DNA from: Desmodus rotundus | Lineage: Eukaryota > Chordata > Mammalia > Chiroptera > Phyllostomidae | Assembly: GCF_022682495.2 (NCBI RefSeq) | Contig: NC_071389.1 | Span: 59,914,239-59,978,238, forward strand | Reading direction: 5' to 3' | Length of the DNA: 64,000 nucleotides | Shown here: one piece after another, positions 46,641 to 59,779 of the stretch | How the letters are laid out: each line of letters starts with the position of its first letter | Position numbering within the stretch: position 1 is the stretch's first letter | Notes under the pieces: model-generated | What the model saw: the letters and a program-made list of their open reading frames with translations, nothing else | Told to the model about the DNA's origin: nothing | The model's database searches: none | Program-made: the position numbers and the translations under genes

Positions 46641-47439
46641 TAAACCAAAAGTTTGTACATGAGCTAGAAAAACATCTATTTAAGAAGAAAACACATATGA
46701 AAGAAGATATAATGATGACCAAATATGATTGTGTCTATTTTCTATCACCAGGGGGTAGGGAATCAGGTGCCAAATAATTAGATCTGGCTAAATAATATAC
46801 AAATAGAAGAGATGTGTTTTATCTCCAGTCAAGACAGTGAAACACTCACATGTGATTCTTGATTCTCTCCCCCACTATGCTGAGCAAGAAGGCTAAGTGT
46901 TCATGATGTTACAACAACGAAGATGAGGACCTTCACCAGCCCACGCATGTGGTCACATTTTGCTGCAGAGCTCGCGCCACACTGCAATGAGCACATATTG
47001 CTTTGTGAGAGTGCTGTGATTTGGGGCTTATTTTGATGTTGTATAGAATCATACATCTCAAACTAGAGGAATTTTGGACACTATTTCATGGCCTTTGCAT
47101 GGAAATTTTGAGTGTGTATACATTTTTCCACCATGGAAAGTCATTAGTAATCATTAGATTGCTAAAAAAAAAAAAAAAAAGTGTACAGAATCTCAAATCA
47201 GTTTATCCTGATCGATCTGGCCTAACTCCTCATTTTACAGACAATAACAAGTGCCAGTGAGATCGAGGTGTTGCTCTAGAAGCTGTGGCTAAGTTGCAGG
47301 TCCCCCTCCTCTCAGTTCTGCCCATGCCCCATCATGGCTCAGTCTCCGAAAGCCCAACGGTACTAACCACACCGTCTTGGTTGGAGCCAGCTGCTGTCTC
47401 CTGACAGTCACCATGGGCAGCCTCACAACCTTTCTACAT
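46641..47439. other. No gene recognised; A17 tract
   Basis: Unique DNA. A run of 17 adenines lies at 47164-47180. Confidence 0.5.
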
Positions 47440-48230
47440 CACGTACTTGACCACGTATAATATATTCAGTGTCGTCTTCACCTCATCTGTTCAAATACAC
47501 AAACCAAAAATTTAGAAGGCAACCTTGAGCTCTCACCTTTACCCTTTTCCACCCCAAAAAACCACATTTTTACTGCATCCAAACCACCTAAAAACCCTAT
47601 CATGCCTGTCTTCAAAATACATTCTGAAACTGATCATTTGGCACCATCTTCCTCAGGGCCATCACCACGCAAGTGTCTCTCTCCGACTACACAGACAGCC
47701 TCTTCGCTGCTCTTTCTGCTTCCATTCAGCCACCCTCTGAACGAATGGTGAGGAAAGATGAATGATCATTTTAAAGCAAATCAGAACCTGCTACCGGCTT
47801 CTAATTGCACTTAGAAAAAAAACCTTATTTTTAATGGTAGCCCAATGGGTGAGGCTACACAACTGGCCTTGTCAATTAGAAAATGCTTTCTATGGACATA
47901 TGAACGGTTGAATATTCCTTACCATTCACATGTCTGCTCAAAGGTCAGCTCCAGGAGAGGCCTTCCCTGACCACTTGGAGGAATGATCCTTGCTCCTACC
48001 ATCTCCTATTCATTTGCATTATTTTTTTAAGGTAGACATTATCACTGATTTTTAAAATCTGCTTCTTTTTTGTAGTCTATCTTACTCCATCTATAATGTA
48101 GGCTCCATATGATCAGAAATCTTGTCTCCCTTCCTCAAAGCTGAATCATAGTACCTAGAATACTAGTTGGTTCACATTAGTACTTAATATTTTCTAAATT
48201 AATAAATGCTCATTTTTCAACCATTACCCA
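47440..48230 (+). mobile_element. L2 LINE (ORF2 end and 3' region)
   Basis: 'caaatcagaacctgctaccg' + gcttctaattgcacttag, 'ccaggagaggccttccctga' + ccacttgg, 'ctataatgtaggctccatat' and 'catagtacctagaatactag' are L2 sense landmarks. The 71-codon frame at 47525-47740 is part of the decayed L2 ORF2. Confidence 0.85.
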
Positions 48231-48477
48231 AACTGTTGTTTTGCTGAGAATTGCTTTTGTTTTTCTTCTTCATCTGACAGTCCCCTTCTTTCAGGGTTCT
48301 AGACTTCTGTGATTTAGCTGCTCTTACCTCATCAGATCCATTCATTCCTCTTTCTGGCCCTCACAGCAGTTGCAGCTGCAAAATAGACCTGTTGTCTCCT
48401 AACAGGGGAGCCAGTATCCTTTGAGAAAACACTCTGCTCTGGGATTCTGAAAATTTACCCAACATCTGCTTTTAATT
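48231..48477. other. No gene recognised
   Basis: Unique DNA. Confidence 0.5.
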
Positions 48478-48570
48478 ATTATACTAGTATTGGAATATGA
48501 CCTTGGATAAGTCATTGAACTTCCCTGAATCTCAATTTTGTAATCTGAAATGAGCATGACAAAAACGATG
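48478..48570 (-). repeat. MIR SINE fragment
   Basis: 'tatgaccttggataagtcat' + tgaacttccctgaatctcaattttgtaatctg is antisense MIR. Confidence 0.8.
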
Positions 48571-49779
48571 ATGATGATATGCCCCCTGGCCACACCTGGT
48601 CTATATGTCATTTCATATGCACAAATTAAAGGATATAATTCATGTATATACGTCATGAAACCCAACATAATGCCAATGTAAAGGAATATTATTATTTATT
48701 GTTATTGTTGTATAAACTATAGTTCACATCCCTGATTCAATTATCTGGGTGTTTTCTATTAGCACTAGTTACAGTTTCAATAAAGAAACCTAGGATTGAA
48801 CCCTTTTAGCTTTATGGCATTTGTTCTAAAAACATTACAAGGGTATTGTAAGGCCTCTTGTAAAGTTAAAATATTATCGCTCGTCCTATACCTACATTTT
48901 ACAGAAATCAGAGAGTGTCTTTTCTAACCATGGAAAAATGTGACACCATTTAGCAAGAACATAATCTTATGGAGCCAAAATTTTAAGCTTTCATCAATTT
49001 TCCACCAATTGGTATTAGCAGATTACACCACTAGTTGTAGAAACCTTGCCTTTCTTCCTTTGGTTGGCCAGCGTCTACAAAAAATGAGCTGATTTTAATG
49101 TAGTATACAAAATATTTTTCATCCAAGTCAATTCTGGAATTCCCTCAACTCCATTATATTTCTGTATATTGTAAGTGTATGTATCATGCTTATATTGTAC
49201 AACAGGCTGCAAAAGACCCTTTTAGCAGCGTACTGAACAACGAAGCAATGAAAGCTTGCTAATGCACTCCGCATCACATACTGTACAAAGAGCAGTAAAT
49301 TGTTTCCTTGGTGGTTTTGACAACATTTCCTCTGAACATAATTGAATGTCATTCATTTATATGTTTGCAAATAAGTTCCCAGTGACATTACACCTGGGAA
49401 TGTGTACACTTGGTTGTCTGTTTATGACAGAGGAGCCAGACATATGGCCTGTGGCCTCAATTTGGCCCCAGAGCTGTTGCAAAGTCCTCCTCCCCGTTTT
49501 CAGCCCGTCTGCCCCGTCACTGTGAATCGGCTCTGTCAGAAGCCGTGCTCCCCATCAATGAACAAACAGAAGTGCAGCTTTCTGACTGCCAGCACACGGG
49601 CCTCACAGCTCTGAGATGGCAAGTTCTTGGTGAAAGCAAGAGAATGCCACGTGCTATCTAAATGAAAGGAAAGATAAGACAAGGAGAAAGAGAAATGTTA
49701 CGGTGCAACCTGCAAAAGGGGAGAGATCTAGAAAAGAGGAAATAAAAGACCTTGCTGCACGGAATTCAGGAAGTGTGAA
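48571..49779. other. No gene recognised; possible constrained blocks
   Basis: 49120-49350 and 49430-49620 have fewer simple repeats and more CpGs than their flanks ('tttagcagcgtactgaacaa', 'ccccgttttcagcccgtctg'), but no exon or repeat can be named. Confidence 0.35.
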
Positions 49780-49890
49780 TTTTAATACCCACTCTGCTAT
49801 AAAGGGATCCTATCATAGTGGACAAATCTCTTCCACCCCATTAGCCTTAGTTTCCTTTTCTGTAAAGCAAGAGTTGAACTACTTTATGAA
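49780..49890 (-). repeat. MIR SINE fragment
   Basis: 'cccactctgctataaaggga' and 'agccttagtttccttttctg' + taaagcaagagttg match antisense MIR. Confidence 0.65.
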
Positions 49891-52609
49891 CATTTATTTC
49901 CACCAAGAAATATTTTAATTTTCTTTGTCAGATCTCATATTTTAAAAGGTTTTACCTATTAACTTGAATTTATTAATTTGTTTTCCAATTTTATTAAAGA
50001 AATAGATGGCTACCCGAGTTTCTGACCAGTCTGATCACTGACACATTGGTGTAGTATAATCCCAACCCAAAATAAAAAAGCCATTTGACTTTTTGTACCT
50101 AGAAAACCATGTAGTAGGGAAAATACGTTAGAACAATAAATTATGGTTTATCAATTTTTGTTTCTCATGTGAGCGTATTTTTAGGATTTTTCTTTCAGCA
50201 CATATTCAATAAAACCATGCTAGGCACTGTCAATATTAGGTACTAAAAAACAAAAACTGCTCTTGATAAATTCCAAAGTGGTAGAGAAACTAGCCAAGAA
50301 GAGTCATATTCAACAAAAATAGAAAATACAATAACAGACCTAAAAATTAAATATGGTTCAAGAGAAGGCCTATCGCTCAGCCTTATTGAAGGGAAACAGA
50401 GAATAACACCAACAAAAATCCTTCTTTGTAGAGAATCATGTAACAGGCAGGGCATCTTTGTGTATTGCTCACCCAAAGTGTTCTATGTGGAACCAAAGCC
50501 CTGGGAGATGCTCTTTTAAAAATAGTCTCAGGCTTAATTTTGCTTGACAAACACAGTATTTTCTATCCCACTCTTAAAAATTTATAATGTGTATTTTCAT
50601 ACTTAAGGCTCTAAAAAGTCCCTAGAGGTACATATTTAACTTAGTTTGATATAGATTTTTCTCAAATGTTTGATCAAGAATCTACTTTTGCCAAATACAG
50701 AAAATAAATAAATAAACTATACATTAAAGCACTCTAAATATGGCTCTTTTGTGTATGTGTATGTATGATGAGACAGTATCATTAACCATAGTCATCATGG
50801 TGTACATTCGAACTCCAGATCTTATTTATCTTGCAAAACTCACTCTGGTATGTTGGGAATAGATTGCTGGATGCAGAAAGGCCTTAAGAAAGACTTTAAG
50901 AGTCCATTACAGTAATCCGGAAAAGAGATAATGGACCACAGACCACAGTAGTGAAGTTGGACAATAAAAAAAAAAAAATCTGGTCAGTTTGGAGAACAAC
51001 TTCATGGCTTGTGTGTATGCTGATGAGGATGATCCAGTACAGTGGGACAGATGTAGCACAAGAGAAAAGGGGGAATTGCTGAAAAATATATTTTGGTAAA
51101 TAGGAGCTGCTGAAATCTAGAACACATGTGCAGAGATGGCTTTAGATTGTGGTACACATGGTATACCTCTCACAACAAGTGAATAGCAGAGAGTGTGGAT
51201 TCACAGGTCAGTAAGTGGGGAAATGTAGTGGATGAGATCTATGACATTGTGTTTTTATAATTTCAATTTTCTTTATGGAATTGGATGTATAGTCATCAGC
51301 TGAAAGTAAGGATGGGGAAGTGGTGTTGTGAGTATGAAAAAGGAGGAGAAAATGTGAAATTGAAATAGAAGAATGAAGAAATTAATGAAATAAGAAATAT
51401 TATGATTGCCTGATTAGCACTGAGATCTCATTAGGTTGTTGGTTATGAATTTAAATTGAGATGAGTAAGAATTGCTGTGTATTTTTCTCTGTCTATGTTT
51501 AGCTGCAGAATTGTAGTCATAGAGAATGATGATCTGAATTTAACTAAGTTGTGGTCTTGCCAAACAAGTAAAAATAGTAAGAGTCATGCAGTTAGGGGTA
51601 TATATTAGGAAGTAATTATAAGGATTACTCACAGAATTTAAGCTGAGTAATGGGGATAATGAGAACATCAAAAGGGGTGAAGGAAAGTGAAAAGTTGGTT
51701 AAATCAATTGTTTGGATTTCTCAGTGGGATCAGAAAGATTGGAACTAGAAAAAATAAATTAGCAAGACGGTGGTCAGAGAGGGACATATGCAACTAAAAT
51801 TATGGAGGGCTTGTAGTTTTTGATAACGACATACGACAGGGCAACTTAGGTGGACGGAGGTCAGTATCATGAAAATAATACCTAAATACCTGAAAGTCAA
51901 AGGTCAGGAAATTTAGGGTGATAGAAGGCTTATATACCTGAAATACTTAAATCACCAAAAATAAAAACAGGACTTGTGCCAGAGAGAAAGAAAACCAGGA
52001 TTGACAAGTCAAGAAACCAATAGGATAGGTCTGAGAATGTAAAAATAACAGTTTCAATGAGAAATACTGGACAACACAACTAGATGACATGAGACCCAAA
52101 AATAGAAAATTTGAAGGAGGGGGAAAGATGAAATAGTTTGAAAGGGGCAATGAAGAATAATAAAAAGCATGTACCCTAATGTCAGGTCTAATAAGAGAGA
52201 GGTTGTAGGAATAAAATCATCCATCATTTGACAAGTTTGGAAGGAAACCAGAATCTAGGAGAGAGCCAAGTTTTCATTAGGTAGAGAGAACAAATTAAAC
52301 AATAGAAAAGAGGTTGTAGATGTAAGAAATTATTCTAAGGATCAACTGAGAATTCCAGAGACCACAATGGAAGACTATAGGAAGAAGAAAAGGTATAAAA
52401 AGGGGTATGAATATGGGGTGTACAGAGTATTATGGGGATTACAGTTTGGGAAGTGAGAGATGCCTTGGAAACTATGTCAGGATAAAAGACAAAAGAAATT
52501 AATTCTGGTGGATTCAAGGTATACGATGGTGACAGGTCTGTAAGCATGAGTTAGTAGGAAGGATGGGTATCTGATAATCTCTTGATTCCAGTAAGTGGAA
52601 GCAAGAAAG
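49891..52609. other. No gene recognised; probable decayed antisense LINE sequence in part
   Basis: 50190-50240 ends like antisense L2 ('atattcaataaaaccatgct' + aggcactgt), and 50890-50940 has 'ccattacagtaatccggaaa', which resembles antisense L2. Most of 51000-52600 is purine-rich and unclassifiable by eye. Confidence 0.35.
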
Positions 52610-53060
52610 CCTGGGGATTTGCTCATTTGATTAACAAATATTCAATATTCACTGAGCACCTACTATACATCATGCATTGCTGTAGGTGCTAAGGATTCAG
52701 CTCTGATCAAAGCACAGTTCTTATCTTATGAAACTTACATTCAAATAAAAGCAACAGAGAACCAATAACTGGATAAGAAGAACTACAGATAAAAATGAAC
52801 TAGGGGATTGGGAGAAAGAGTAACAGGGATGGATGTTGTTTTATAGAGAATATTTGGGGAAGACCTCTTTGGGAAGGTAATAGTTGAATATGTACCTGGA
52901 TGAAATAAGTGAGTATTCCAAATAACTGGGGTAAGAGAGTTTCAGGCAAAATAATAGCAAATATAAAGATCCCAAGGAATGAAAGCATTTTGTGCTTTAA
53001 AGGACAGCAAGAAGAACAGCACAACAGATTTGCGATAAAGTAGAGGGGAAGGAATCATAG
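52610..53060 (-). mobile_element. L2 LINE 3' region
   Basis: 'ttcactgagcacctactata' + catcatgcattgctgtaggtgctaaggattcag, 'gaagacctctttgggaaggt' and 'gaatgaaagcattttgtgct' are antisense L2. Confidence 0.82.
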
Positions 53061-53259
53061 AAAATTATATGAGGTTGGAGTACCAACCAGGATCTTGATT
53101 CAATGGTACGAAATGTATGTGTGTGTGTGTGAAAGACATACAAAAGATTTAATAAACTTTACATATCCTCAAATAACATTCCTAAAGAGTTTTAATAGAG
53201 TTTAAATATCCTTAAATCATATTCCAATTTACGCTGTTTTAACAATAAAAAGTTGACCA
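53061..53259. other. No gene recognised; short (GT)n
   Basis: (GT)n at 53115-53131. Confidence 0.5.
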
Positions 53260-53640
53260 TTTTTACAACCCTTGCCAAAAACCAAACTAATACTTATCTT
53301 TATAAATTTAAATAATTTACGGGGTGGCATTATCATGGGTTCTTTTAAAAATAAGTATTTAAAATGTTTATTGGATATTTGTTTATCATTTTTGTTTAAT
53401 TATTCTTTGCTCATTATTTTATTAGTTTTAAATTACATTTACTTATAAGAGTTCTTTATTTGATATAGATATTAAAACCTTATCTATGATATATGTTGCA
53501 AATATACTTTTCCAGTCTGTCACTCACATTACAATTTTGTTTGTGTTGCCTTTTAGTATATAAGCAGTTAAAATTTACATATAATTAACCATTTTAATCT
53601 TTTTATAGTTTCTTAATTTTGTATATACTCAAATCTTCTC
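53260..53640 (-). mobile_element. Old L1 3' region
   Basis: 'ttataagagttctttatttg', 'aaaccttatctatgatatat' + gttgcaaatatac, 'ttccagtctgtcactcacat' and 'tgtgttgccttttag' follow antisense L1. Confidence 0.75.
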
Positions 53641-54366
53641 CTAAAGAACATATACGTATTATGCCACATTTTCTTCACATGTGTTTATAATTTCTACTTA
53701 ACTCTTAATCCATCATTTCTGTTCTTATTATATCACATATAAATTTTGTAAACCCTGCAAATTAGGAACTGAATTAATGAAAGGTAGCAGCTAATCATAA
53801 GACACTAGCTAGTGAGTCAGACACTCTTCTATGTTGTTTCTGTATATTGACTAAGTTATCTCCCTCCCTCCCCTCCTCTACCTCCTCTTCTTCCTCCTCC
53901 TTCTTCTCTCTCTTGCTCTCTCCCTCTTTCTGCCTCCCCCTCTCTCTTTGTCTCTTAATTCTGTAATGTTCCCAAGGTCAAAACACTAATGTATTGTAGT
54001 CAGTATTCAAACCTAGGAAGTCTGGCTCCCAAATCAGGGATCTTGCTACCCTTGCCCACCCACTTAAATTGTGGCTTCTAAAGTCTAGGAGGTTGTAACA
54101 TTGGAATTGGCAACTGAACATTGAGAAATTAATAGAATTTTGACAAAAAAAAGTGTAAAGAAAATGGTGCAATAACAGGGCACTATACATTGCTAGCATT
54201 TTCTAGTTTGGAGAAAAGTCCATTGTCACAGGTGTATCAGATATAGGGAATGAAGAGCGGGGGGTTGAGATGAGAAAGGAACATTTTTATTAAAGGGCTT
54301 GGGTGACACACTGCAGGTCAGGACTTTGCTCTGAATGAGAAGATAGCAGTTTGGCTATTGTTGCTG
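53641..54366. other. No gene recognised; (CT)-rich tract
   Basis: Pyrimidine-rich CTCC/CTT tract at about 53860-53955. The rest is unique. Confidence 0.5.
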
Positions 54367-54641
54367 CAGAGCGGTGATTTTCCAACTGTCGTGCCACAAG
54401 AACGTTTAAAACACACAATACCTGATTATTTAGTCAGGGGCATTGACCTTTTTTCTTTTAGATTGTCAATAAAAGATGACAAAAGCCAACACAACAATAG
54501 CAGTCTGGTGTGAATGAATCAAAATTATACCTATATTTTTGTCAGATCAGCAAAAATTGTAAATTTTTTTGGTGTGTAGCAGAATTTTGGGTAATTAGTT
54601 TGCATATGCTATGAGATGAAAAAGGTTTAAAAGCACTGCTG
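54367..54641. mobile_element. Non-autonomous hAT-like DNA transposon
   Basis: The left end CAGAGCGGTGATTTTCCAAC and right end (reverse complement) CAGCAGTGCTTTTAAACC form imperfect terminal inverted repeats of hAT type (CAG-G-TTTT--AACC). The 275-bp size and the internal 'gtcagatcagcaaaaattgt' with 'agatgaaaaaggtttaaaag' fit a MITE. A clear 8-bp target duplication is not seen. Confidence 0.6.
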
Positions 54642-54750
54642 TAGTGTATAGAAGTTAAGGGCAGCTTCCAATTCTGACTATCAACATCCAGCTCTCTGAA
54701 ATCAAACTGGTTGTGAAACTTATCTAAACCATGGTACACTTATTTCTTTT

Positions 54751-54960
54751 TTAAAAAAGATCTTACTTATTTATTTTTAGAGAGAGGGGAAGGGAGAGAG
54801 AAAGAGAGGGAGAGAAACATCAATGTGTGTTGCCTCTCACACACCCCCTACTGGGGACCTGGCCCATAACCAAGGCCATGTGCTCTGATTGAGAATCGAA
54901 CCAGCAACCCGTTGGTTCTCAGGCCAGCACTCAATCCACTGAGCCACACCAGCCATGGCT
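54751..54960 (-). mobile_element. VES-type SINE
   Basis: The minus-strand head 'agccatggctggtgtggctc' ends at 54960. It has the B-box region 'ggttcgattctcaatcagag' and a left tail 'ttaaaaaagatcttacttat'. A possible target duplication is 'cttatttcttttttaaa' / 'ctcattttttaaa'. Confidence 0.93.
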
Positions 54961-57359
54961 AGACTCATTTTTTAAATGAAAATAAAAATTAAGGCTGCTT
55001 TAAAAATTTAAATAAATATAGTGAATGTTAAGAATGTATCCCAAAGCCTGGCAAGTATTAGTGATGCAGTACTTTCAACTCTTATTATTACTAGTCTAAG
55101 TAAATGTTGATGAGAGACAGTGGCCAATCCCATCTAAAAGATTAATGTGAATGCCTTTAAGTGGTAGCAGGCACAGATTTTTGAAAACCATTTGGGTTCA
55201 GAGAATGAGAAAAGAAAAACAGATAAAGATAACATTGATATTCTGAGTTTTGGAGACTAGGTATTCAGAGATAAAACTGGGGCCAAAATGAAGGAGGGAG
55301 AGCCACAGAACAAAGTGCTCAGGGGTTCTTTTCAAACATCAAAGTGAAACACCTGAAGTCTATTTAGCTAGAAATATGTACTACATATGCGTATATATAG
55401 AAATCTGTCTGTATTATGCCATCTCTATGTTAAGAAAAGATAGAGTAGATTAGTTTATAAAATATGGTATCTACTGGAAATCTCCATTAATCAATATCTC
55501 CATGTTTTACCAGTGCAATAAAAAATTATAAAGTACCTAATGTTGACTTTGAGAAACTGTAATAGCTTAAAGTGCCTTCTGAATTACCAAAGATTAAATT
55601 TTGTACAGTAATTGTATTGTTCAATATATGTTATGCATTCTAATTACCTAAAAGTGGGAAAACCAACAATGTTATGGGTATGGAAAAAATACATTCTGGT
55701 TTCAGGAACAATCTCAAATTTAAGTTTATTTATTCTATAGGCTGTTTATTTAAAATAAATAAAAGCATTTATGGAGCTCACCCTTTGGATGTCAGGTACC
55801 TCTGCCTGCCCAGAGAACAGTCCATCATACGCAGAGCTGGTGACAGCAGGAAATGAACCTGAAGAAACGAACAAAGTAGGTTCTCAAACCAATATGGAAA
55901 CAGTGGGTCTCCTCCCCCAAACAAAGACACAATTGCTCTGTTTGACTCTAAAAACTCTAGCTGATTATGCAAAAATTTCCTATTCTTGAGCTATACTAGA
56001 ACAAATTAAATCTATTATGCTGTTATGTTTCCACTTTTACTATATTTGACTGCCAATACAGTGTTTCAGAATGCCAGATTAGGGTTTTCAAATTAGAGTT
56101 TAAAAACCTTCTTCCAACCTGAGGAAATTAATTTTACGAGCGACTTAAGCATCTACACTCTGAAAAGACACCTGCTTTCTCATGGTAAATATATGACTTT
56201 AGGATAATTTAAAGAGCCTCTGAAAAGTTAAAAAAATCAGCAAAATCTAATAAAAATAGACAAGATGCTCAGGGGATTCAGCGTAGGTTAAGATACCAAA
56301 ATATAAAGGCCATTTGAAAGGGATTCTGGTACTAAATTTAGGATTTTAGCATCTTGACACTGATAAATCTTGCTGTTGGATCCCTAAATCTGATGAGAAC
56401 ACCTGTTAGTGATGCCTGAATGCCTGAATTAAAAAGTAATTTTGATATTTCAGTTATTAGATTAAAATTAGAAACCTCTAAAGACACAGTAATTTATGTA
56501 GGATTTGTGTGTGTGTGTGTGAGTGGGTGTGTGTGTGGTGGACTTTTAAAGTATAGATTGACTCAGTTTAATTCTGGGAAATTTCTAAATTGAAGACTTT
56601 AAGTGAATGTGTTTTGACAATATGATGTAATTTTATTCCATATCAAATGTAGAAATCAAAAAGTAGAGTATGATATGCTGTTAAGACATAATGTGAAGAT
56701 TTTTTAAATTCTTTTAAACAATCTCTTAAGTGGAAATATTCATAGAAGATAAAAATATTCCGGTGGTGTGGTTTGACCTTTAAAGTCACATAAAATGAGT
56801 CTAATTCATTATTCATCTAGGTATTGCCTATTATAAAGTAATAGAGGCTTCAAGTGCTTTATATATAACCAGGAGAGATATCTGCGCATAACCTAGCCCC
56901 CATAATGTACTTGAGTATAGGAAAAGATAATTGTAAGTTGAGTAACCCAGAAAATATGCTATTATTGACCCAGATAATATACTAAAATGCTATTTTTCAT
57001 TGAACCTTAGACAGTAAAAGTAGTAGAATACTTCATAACTCAAGAGATAATGGATAGAAAACCTCTGTTTGTTCATATCCTTGATTCAGTACTATTCAGA
57101 ATGTTAGCTATGGATATAAAGAACTTACCTCACTTATATTAAGAAAATTTTAAATTGTCTTATATCAAAGTATGTTATACCTGTAGAAATAAATGTAAAA
57201 AAATCTCCAAATTTAAGTCTTGGAACACTTTATCAAAATTAAATGTCTATTTATCATTCTTTCTGAGATGTCCACATGAAAAATTTATTAAACATTAGGA
57301 AAAAAATCTAAGTCAAAAGATTTTATTTGCAATTTGAAGTTTCATAAATTGAAAAGCAG
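54961..57359. other. No gene recognised; (GT)n at 56504-56540
   Basis: AT-rich unique DNA. The overlapping frames at 55674-55989 lack domain or splice support. Confidence 0.45.
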
Positions 57360-58150
57360 TGCACAAATTTGTTTTACAGACATTAAAGCTCTAAATGAAA
57401 GTGTTTTCCTACGTGAGCTGGACAGCAGGCCCGAGCCTTGATAAGTGATTTAACAGGCTGTCTTGGATAGACATTGAAAATAGCTAGAAAAAGAGAGAGA
57501 AGTGAGATGAATTTGGGGGGTGAATTATAAAGCAGAGTTCATATGATAATATATGTAAATGAAAAATAGGTCAGCAAAGAATAAGTAAAAATAGTCAATT
57601 TACAAACACTTTTCACAGCTTTCTAAGCCTGACTTATTTCTCCGGCTAAAAAGGAGGAAACATCAGCACTTGTGTTGCAAAAACTGTAGAACAGCAAAGT
57701 GCTAAGCCTCACCAAACCAACCTAAAGTGGCTTTCTTGTGACTATGGTATGTTCTGTATTGAATTAAGTTCCTGAGCATAGTATTTCCTTTTTTTTTTGT
57801 TTGTTTTACACAAGGTTCTGCTTAATTTTAGAACTATTTTTCCTGGCAGTTGTATTATTTTTAATTTTAGCGAAGTAAAAAAATAAAGTAAATTAATGTT
57901 AATATGTGCTCCCTGGAGTACTATGCAACACTGAGTCCATGTACTTTAAAATAAATCAGTCTCAAAAAAAGTCACCTGAACCATTGGCTGGCAGGCAGTG
58001 CCTCCGTGTGATATTTCAAATTCAACTTGGCTCTGCTTTGTGCAAAGATTCTCTCTGAAGTGCAAAAGCCAGTTTTGCAGATGTTGTCTAAGAAAGAGGG
58101 GACCGTTTGAAAGTCAAATGGATTTCTAAGGCCACCTATATATCACAGAA
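57360..58150. promoter_or_regulatory. Candidate conserved non-coding block
   Basis: Repeat-free, with intact non-simple words: 'ttcctacgtgagctggacag', 'caggcccgagccttgataag' and 'ctggcaggcagtgcctccgt', plus GATA-like and E-box-like words. It is interrupted by an A/T-rich stretch at 57780-57960. Texture only. Confidence 0.25.
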
Positions 58151-58629
58151 GTAAGTGTGATGATAAAGTGTCATGGACAGAAAGATAAAGGACAATTAAT
58201 TTAGAGTAAGAAAAAGTTGAAGTGGGGTTAAGGAATAAGTGCCAATATTTTGTAGTAGATTCTACACAATGTTTTTATAATAATGAATATAGATTCGAAT
58301 TAGGCAAAAACATGAGCAAAAATGATCAATTTTCAAATATTTTTTGCAGAGCTTTCAGTTTACATTCAAGCACATCTGCTGCATTGTTTTTGTAAATCCA
58401 GAATTATTTTCTTTGTCTCCGTGCAGGGGTGGAAAAGGAGACAAGTTTGTTTTGCAATTGCCCAGTCTCACAGAGGTGGTACAAACTTTCAGAAAGTTTG
58501 AATTGATCCAGGTTAATCTAGTTTAATTGATCCAGGTTAATTCGGAAATAACAATAAAGTATATAAAAATTATAAGTCATTACACATACATTGTAAAGAT
58601 TTTTTACAATTATATAAAACCCACAAATT
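58151..58629. other. No gene recognised; small duplication
   Basis: 'aattgatccaggttaat' occurs twice (58501 and 58527). Otherwise unique. Confidence 0.5.
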
Positions 58630-59060
58630 CAAGCTCCATTTACTAAGAATAAAATGCTGATAACCATGAGTTCCAGTTGTGGTTCGGATGTACTCAGAAA
58701 AGTTAACTATGTAAAAAAATGTCACCTTCTTATTCAGCATATTAGCTCCCTCAGTGTCTTCAAGACATATCCGCTGGCTTTTCTTTCAAAATTTACACTT
58801 CCCCTGGCTATGCTGCGATGTTACAGCTATGGAAGAGCGAGCGAGCTGGCTTCCAGTCTGCCTCATGCATCATCAGCCCAACTGTCAGTAAAGTGCTAAT
58901 TGCAGAAACTTTATTACTTGAGGTGATATTGAACCAGAGAGAACACAGCTTGATTTTTCATATTCCAAACTTTGCAATGTGAGCAATTAAGGGGAAAAAA
59001 ACTTTCTTTTTTGTTTCAATTTGTAAGCTAAGCCAAATTGAAATGGATGTCACTGACAGT
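58630..59060. promoter_or_regulatory. Candidate conserved non-coding block
   Basis: Repeat-free with retained CpGs (ggttcggatg, atatccgctgg, gctgcgatg, gagcgagcgagc) and homeodomain/POU-like words ('gtgctaattgcag', 'ctcatgcatcatc', 'gagcaattaag'). The 81-codon frame at 58654-58899 has no recognised domain. Confidence 0.3.
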
Positions 59061-59779
59061 AAAATAGAATCTTAAAACGTCGTCCTTCCAGATGACTTTA
59101 TAACTTAGTATAAATATATCCCATTAACCTCTTCTTATCAAAATGTATATTTTATACATTGTGAGCACTTCAAACTTTAAAACAATATTGAATACCATTA
59201 ACTATACTTTATTTTGTGATTCTGTCATTCAAGTACTTTTGCAGAGAAAGTATACTTGAAAGATGTACATTATATATACTCTCTAGGTTTATATTACATA
59301 TTTCATAGGGGATTTAATATATTTAAAGTGCCTTTTAAACATTATTTCAGAAAACGGGTTTGGAAGTAGCACATGAATTTCATCTACAAATACAAAAAGA
59401 GATGAAAATAGTTTAATGGAAAATTTATTGGAGTAAACGCATGGGAGGTCAACTGGGACCATTTCTAGTGTGAATTGTGTAAGGAGTTATTGGGGAAACC
59501 AGCCAATATAATTCCATGTGAAGTCCTTGGGGAAATTTAGTGTTCATTTAAACACATGAGAGGGACTTCTAAATCAGAGTTAATATCTAAAGAACAGAAA
59601 ACAAACCCAGACCAGGTTCTTAAGGAGGAGAAATAATTAGGGACATGAACGTGTAAAGGGCAGATTGGGGGAAAACAAAACTCTTCTCATCTTAGGAAAA
59701 AACTGTACATGGATTTTATATTTTAAATAGTGCAAGTTAGAGAGAGTGAATGTTCAATAGGACTAAAACCTGAAAATTA
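59061..59779. other. No gene recognised
   Basis: AT-rich unique DNA. Confidence 0.5.

Noticed and set aside
47525..47740. 71-codon frame with Pro/Ser/His-rich product
   Set aside because: It is a remnant of L2 ORF2; surrounding words match L2 in order.
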